The translations under genes were made by a program, and so were the position numbers. 9,594 nucleotides of DNA from Bacillota bacterium (GTDB lineage Bacteria; Bacillota; Clostridia; Lachnospirales; Lachnospiraceae): assembly GCA_023399455.1 (NCBI GenBank), contig JAEWPN010000238.1, positions 1-9,594 on the forward strand. The letters run 5' to 3'. The notes beneath the pieces are model-generated. The model searched no databases, was not told the origin of the DNA, and was given only the letters and a program-made list of their open reading frames with translations. This document shows positions 6,760 through 9,594 of the stretch, piece by piece. Each line of letters starts with the position of its first letter. Within the stretch, counting starts at the first letter, position 1.

Positions 6760-7704
6760 CTATATTTTTTTACGGTAGAGCTGGTATGTTCTATATGTAC
6801 TCATTCCATGACGTTCATAGAATCTCATCGCCGCGCCATGAGTCCATAAAAAATATGCGTAAAAAATTCCCCTTTTCTGCATTTCTCTCATCTGTAAATC
6901 AAATAAGATTCCTCCAATTCCTTTTGAGCGAATGGATTCTTTTACTCCAATAGGCCCGAATCTCGCATCATTGCCATCGATCTTCCGCATACAATATCCG
7001 ATTACCTGATCTTCTATGTCTGTTGCGATCAGAATAGTATCTTCCGCTTCCCCATTACGAATTGCCTGTAAAATATTCCTTACCCAGCCGGCATCAAATT
7101 CAGCTTCAGCAAAAGCTAACAGTTTTTCCATATAAGAAAGCGAATATTTATTGAAACTTATTCCTTCTTCCCTCAACCGCTCTATCATCTCCTGCGTTTT
7201 CTCCGGAATGCTATAAGTAAATAAGTCCTTTTGCATACTTACAGCATCCAATCCTTTTACATAACCATTATGTTCAAAAAAAGACAGTGCCTTTTCATAT
7301 TTCAGATCGACTCCCGGGGTAAAATAATTTGGGCTATAAGCACATAGCGTAATTTCTTTTACTTTTTCTCTCTTCAGACGTTTTTCCTCTTCCTTTAACA
7401 ACGCTTTTCCATATCCTCTTCCTTGATACTTAGTCAGAACAAACATAATACTGATCCAACCTCTGTTCTCCTCAAGACCTCGTGTTAAATATGGATATTT
7501 TCTTTTAATTCCCAGACAAAATCCTATCACCTTATCCTCTACAAGTAAAACGAGAGCTAGATCAGGATCAAAATTTTCATCCATTAAAACCTGCTGCAAA
7601 AATCTTTCTTCACTGATCGGATCAAAAATTAATGTCTCATTCCACCCAGTAACAAGCTGCTCCATATATTCCTGCTTATATGGCTTTATTTGATATTCTT
7701 CCAT
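6760..7704 (-). CDS. Tandem-domain GNAT N-acetyltransferase
   Basis: A 314-residue protein made of two GNAT acetyltransferase domains. The first (about 1-160) carries the acetyl-CoA pyrophosphate-binding motif YQGRGYGKALL (93-103) after the beta-strand ISIMFVL. The second (about 180-314) has IRSKGIGGILF (258-268) followed by ALxxFYExxGF-like AAMRFYERHGM (291-301). Both motif A loops look intact, so neither domain is obviously dead. Substrate is not evident. The operon suggests an amino sugar or muramyl compound, and B. subtilis also has a predicted acetyltransferase gene (ybbJ) near its MurNAc genes, as far as I recall. Its ATG overlaps the EIIC stop by one base (TAATG), with GAGG about 7 nt upstream, implying translational coupling to the transporter. 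A general acetyltransferase unrelated to the sugar is the main alternative. Confidence 0.85.
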   Translation of the reverse strand: MEEYQIKPYKQEYMEQLVTGWNETLIFDPISEERFLQQVLMDENFDPDLALVLLVEDKVIGFCLGIKRKYPYLTRGLEENRGWISIMFVLTKYQGRGYGKALLKEEEKRLKREKVKEITLCAYSPNYFTPGVDLKYEKALSFFEHNGYVKGLDAVSMQKDLFTYSIPEKTQEMIERLREEGISFNKYSLSYMEKLLAFAEAEFDAGWVRNILQAIRNGEAEDTILIATDIEDQVIGYCMRKIDGNDARFGPIGVKESIRSKGIGGILFDLQMREMQKRGIFYAYFLWTHGAAMRFYERHGMSTYRTYQLYRKKI

Positions 7705-9047
7705 TATTTATCCTCGCCGTGTTCCGCTTCGTATTGTTCTTCTTCTTTTAAAATCTGCCTCTCCATTACTTTGAAAAAAGGTAGAAACATAAAGAAAATA
7801 ATCGCAATGTTTATAAAAGTAATTATCGGAGCCACAATATTAAACCCACTGCCGATAAAGGAGGCCAATGGTGCAGGCATAGTCCACACAGTCATAGCAA
7901 TAATAGGAGGAGTGATTCCCAATACTCCAAGAATCGCATTAAAAACATAAAGTACAGTAAATCCAAGTACCCACGGCACAAACATAAGCGGGTTTAATAC
8001 GATTGGCAACCCATACATAACCGGTTCTGCTATATTGAAAATAGTTCCGGGAAGAGATAACTTTCCTAATACTTTAAAACGTTTCACTTTACTCATACAG
8101 CAAAGAAGTGCTATCGGGAATACCGAACATCTTACATAGAAATTAATCCATTGCTCTGTAAACATAAATGGTATATCCTGATGTGCCGCAAATGCATTAA
8201 TATTATCGGTTATCATAGTCGTCCAGATTGGCTGCATAACAGAAGAGACAATATTCGATCCATGTAATCCCACAAACCAAAGAATTCTATCCAAAACAAA
8301 ACCAATTCCCTGTGCGACCGGCCCGCTTCCTCCTACTACCAGATATGCCGTCCCCTTATTTAACATACTCAGAAAATCAAAGGCCCCCAAACCTTGTCCA
8401 ATCAAAGTACAAAATATAATAACCGCGCAAACCGGAATCATACCGGTAAATGCCGATGCTATCATCGGAGGTACTGCTTCAGGCATCTTAATCGTAATCT
8501 TTCTTCCAATCAGGAATCTGTAAATCTCTACTGCGAAAATACTGATCAATAATCCTCCAAATAAGCTGGGAGAGCCCAGGATATATGCCGGCCAGTCAAA
8601 ATTTTCACTGAGTTTTGAAAAATCAATAAAGCTGAGAAATGCTATCATAGCCACGACTGCAGATGTTACCGCAGTAACATTGGAATCTTTCTTGCTATAA
8701 TAATCTCCGAGGAAGTAACCATTCAGCATAGCCGCAATCAATGCCAGCAGGTTGATTGTCACGAAAACAATCTGAAGAAGCCACGGCCTGCACGGAGTAA
8801 TCACACTATCAATCGCTTTGGCAACACCAGGCATATTTAATCCGGTTCCCTCAGCAAACAATCCGCTTAGATTTAAAATAAGAGTTGCAGTCGCACCTAA
8901 TACCATGTACGGCATCAATGTTATAAAAGTTCTCTGCAGCGCTTCAAGATACCGTACCTGTGACAGTCTCAGCAGGGGTGGTGCAATCTTTTGCTCAATA
9001 AAATCTGTGGTTTTTTCCAATACTGTTTTTTTTGCTTGTTTTTCCAT
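7704..9047 (-). CDS. PTS EIIC component, lactose/cellobiose/chitobiose family permease
   Basis: A 447-residue integral membrane sugar channel of the ChbC/CelB type, about the usual length of 430-450, with around ten hydrophobic segments starting near residue 40 and a charged C-terminal tail. The substrate-site motifs known from ChbC are present: FVGLHGSNIV (258-267) with His262, and FNIAEPVMYGLPIVLNP (337-353) with Glu341. The latter has Ala340 where most relatives have Asn (NINEP). This single change near the binding glutamate could reflect altered sugar specificity. It is the first gene of the operon, with AAGG about 8 nt before its ATG and a leader of about 42 nt from the predicted promoter. 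EIIB and EIIA lie three and four genes downstream. MurNAc-GlcNAc or a similar disaccharide is the inferred cargo; chitobiose or another beta-glucoside remains possible from EIIC alone. Confidence 0.93.
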   Translation of the reverse strand: MEKQAKKTVLEKTTDFIEQKIAPPLLRLSQVRYLEALQRTFITLMPYMVLGATATLILNLSGLFAEGTGLNMPGVAKAIDSVITPCRPWLLQIVFVTINLLALIAAMLNGYFLGDYYSKKDSNVTAVTSAVVAMIAFLSFIDFSKLSENFDWPAYILGSPSLFGGLLISIFAVEIYRFLIGRKITIKMPEAVPPMIASAFTGMIPVCAVIIFCTLIGQGLGAFDFLSMLNKGTAYLVVGGSGPVAQGIGFVLDRILWFVGLHGSNIVSSVMQPIWTTMITDNINAFAAHQDIPFMFTEQWINFYVRCSVFPIALLCCMSKVKRFKVLGKLSLPGTIFNIAEPVMYGLPIVLNPLMFVPWVLGFTVLYVFNAILGVLGITPPIIAMTVWTMPAPLASFIGSGFNIVAPIITFINIAIIFFMFLPFFKVMERQILKEEEQYEAEHGEDK

Positions 9048-9095
9048 ATAGAATACCTTACCCTCTCTAAATTTTGCTTTTGTTTTATTTTTTTA

Positions 9096-9124
9096 ATTAT
9101 ATTATACTTCTGACATCATTTCAA
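9096..9124 (-). promoter_or_regulatory. Putative promoter of the seven-gene PTS-MurQ-MupG operon
   Basis: On the minus strand TTGAAA (plus 9119-9124) and TATAAT (plus 9096-9101) are spaced by 17 nt, a near-consensus sigma-A promoter. A second overlapping TATAAT (9101-9106) has no good -35 box. Transcription would begin near 9089. The palindrome at 9135-9164 lies just upstream, its centre about 60 bp before the predicted start. Confidence 0.65.
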
Positions 9125-9134
9125 TAAATTTCTC

Positions 9135-9164
9135 AATTATTTTGGTAAATTTACCAAAATAATT
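9135..9164. promoter_or_regulatory. Perfect 30-bp palindrome, candidate RpiR-family operator
   Basis: Each strand of these 30 bp reads identically; the core is TTGGTAAATTTACCAA (9142-9157), flanked by matching AT-rich arms. It lies in the divergent spacer between the EIIC operon and the RpiR-type regulator, where a dimeric regulator would bind. The centre is about 60 bp upstream of the predicted operon start, and 100 bp upstream of the regulator's predicted start. A run of T follows on the plus strand. A terminator role is unlikely because no plus-strand gene precedes it. Confidence 0.6.
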
Positions 9165-9234
9165 TTTTTTACAAAAAATTAGTCTTCTTATCAGGGAAGA
9201 AAACTGAAAAAACGCTGCATTAGATTTTATGATA

Positions 9235-9243
9235 TGTTATAAT
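9235..9243 (+). promoter_or_regulatory. Putative extended -10 promoter of the RpiR-type regulator gene
   Basis: TGTTATAAT (9235-9243) is an extended -10 element: TG, one base, then TATAAT. The sequence 17 nt upstream (CTGCAT, 9215-9220) matches TTGACA poorly. A second TATAAT lies at 9253-9258 within a repeated GTTATAAT, also without a good -35 box. Either would give a short leader before the ATG at 9287. Confidence 0.45.
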
Positions 9244-9286
9244 TTTCATAGTTATAATATTATTTCAATACATACGGAGAAATTAT

Positions 9287-9594
9287 ATGAACCCTATAGA
9301 GTTAATTAATTTACATGAGTCAGAATTCACAAAATCGGATGAGAAAATAAAAACATATGTCATTAATAATCCGGACTATGTGTCCTCCTATCCTATTATT
9401 AATGTTGCCGCTAAAGCAGGCGTGTCCAAATCTGCCCTGCTGCGTTTCTGCCAAAAGCTGGGGTATAATGGATATTCTGAATTTAAATATGAGGTTTCCA
9501 AATATCTCTTATCCGGTAATTTTAAAAATCCGACCGTTGTTAAATCTAATATGGATATCATTGAAAATTACTTGAGTTGTATACAAAAGATTCC
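9287..9594 (+). CDS. RpiR-family transcriptional regulator, partial (3' end cut by window)
   Basis: The first 102 residues of an RpiR-type regulator, which normally joins an N-terminal helix-turn-helix to a C-terminal SIS domain that binds a phosphosugar (about 250-290 residues in all). The visible part contains the HTH: INVAAKAGVSKSALLRFCQK (38-57), then LGYNGYSEFKYEV (58-70), the typical RpiR pattern. The SIS domain lies past the right edge. The start is the ATG with GGAGA about 7 nt upstream. It is transcribed away from the PTS-murQ-mupG operon, so it probably controls that operon in response to MurNAc-6P or a related phosphosugar, by analogy with MurR. The effector cannot be verified because its binding domain is missing here. 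Confidence 0.9.
   Translation, partial: MNPIELINLHESEFTKSDEKIKTYVINNPDYVSSYPIINVAAKAGVSKSALLRFCQKLGYNGYSEFKYEVSKYLLSGNFKNPTVVKSNMDIIENYLSCIQKI

Noticed and set aside
9135..9175. The palindrome plus T-run as an intrinsic terminator
   Set aside because: The stem is AT-rich with no real loop, and no plus-strand gene lies upstream to be terminated (the preceding 5.7 kb is minus-strand operon); an operator fits the divergent spacer better.
9204..9222. Possible catabolite-response (cre) site around TGAAAAAACGCTGCA
   Set aside because: The central CG is six rather than four bases from TG, and the right-hand CA is at the wrong spacing, so it does not fit TGNAANCGNWNNCA.

Overview
The window looks like chromosomal DNA of a low-to-moderate G+C Firmicute, most likely a gut-type clostridium (Lachnospiraceae-like). 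This rests on strong AGGAGG-type ribosome binding sites, AT-rich spacers with TTGAAA/TATAAT promoters, densely packed sugar-catabolic operons, and lactose/cellobiose-family PTS proteins with an RpiR regulator. No rRNA, tRNA, CRISPR array, insertion sequence or phage gene was seen.

Left third (1-3461): a hexuronate island. A fructuronate reductase gene (uxuB, cut by the left edge) and mannonate dehydratase (uxuA) lie on the minus strand, with uxuA upstream and a 17-nt gap. Together they turn D-fructuronate into D-mannonate and then 2-keto-3-deoxygluconate. An AraC-family cupin regulator is transcribed divergently on the plus strand, followed 15 nt later by a small DUF1801 protein. The 128-bp uxuA-araC gap holds a candidate promoter in each direction and a 10-bp direct repeat at exactly 21-bp spacing, the geometry expected of an AraC-type operator.

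Right two thirds (3453-9594): a seven-gene minus-strand operon, read from about 9090 down to 3453. The order is PTS EIIC (lactose/cellobiose/chitobiose type), tandem-GNAT protein, PIG-L-type protein, PTS EIIB, PTS EIIA, MurQ (MurNAc-6-phosphate etherase) and MupG (6-phospho-N-acetylmuramidase). Junctions are tight: overlaps of 1 and 4 nt, and gaps of 3 to 26 nt. A divergent RpiR-family regulator starts at 9287 and runs off the right edge. The 239-bp divergent spacer contains a perfect 30-bp palindrome and clear promoter elements. The simplest model is that a MurNAc-containing disaccharide from peptidoglycan turnover or scavenging is imported and 6-phosphorylated by the PTS, split by MupG, and its MurNAc-6P converted by MurQ to GlcNAc-6P plus D-lactate.

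The unusual parts are the transporter class (not the glucose-type MurP usual for MurNAc), and the insertion between the transporter genes of a predicted N-acetyltransferase beside a PIG-L fold protein that lacks the usual catalytic aspartate (AHPLDA instead of AHPDDE). This may be a variant cell-wall sugar recovery pathway with an extra acyl-modification step.

The two halves meet tail to tail: the stop codons of the DUF1801 gene and mupG overlap inside a perfect 10-bp-arm inverted repeat. The right part appears visibly more AT-rich than the uxu part.
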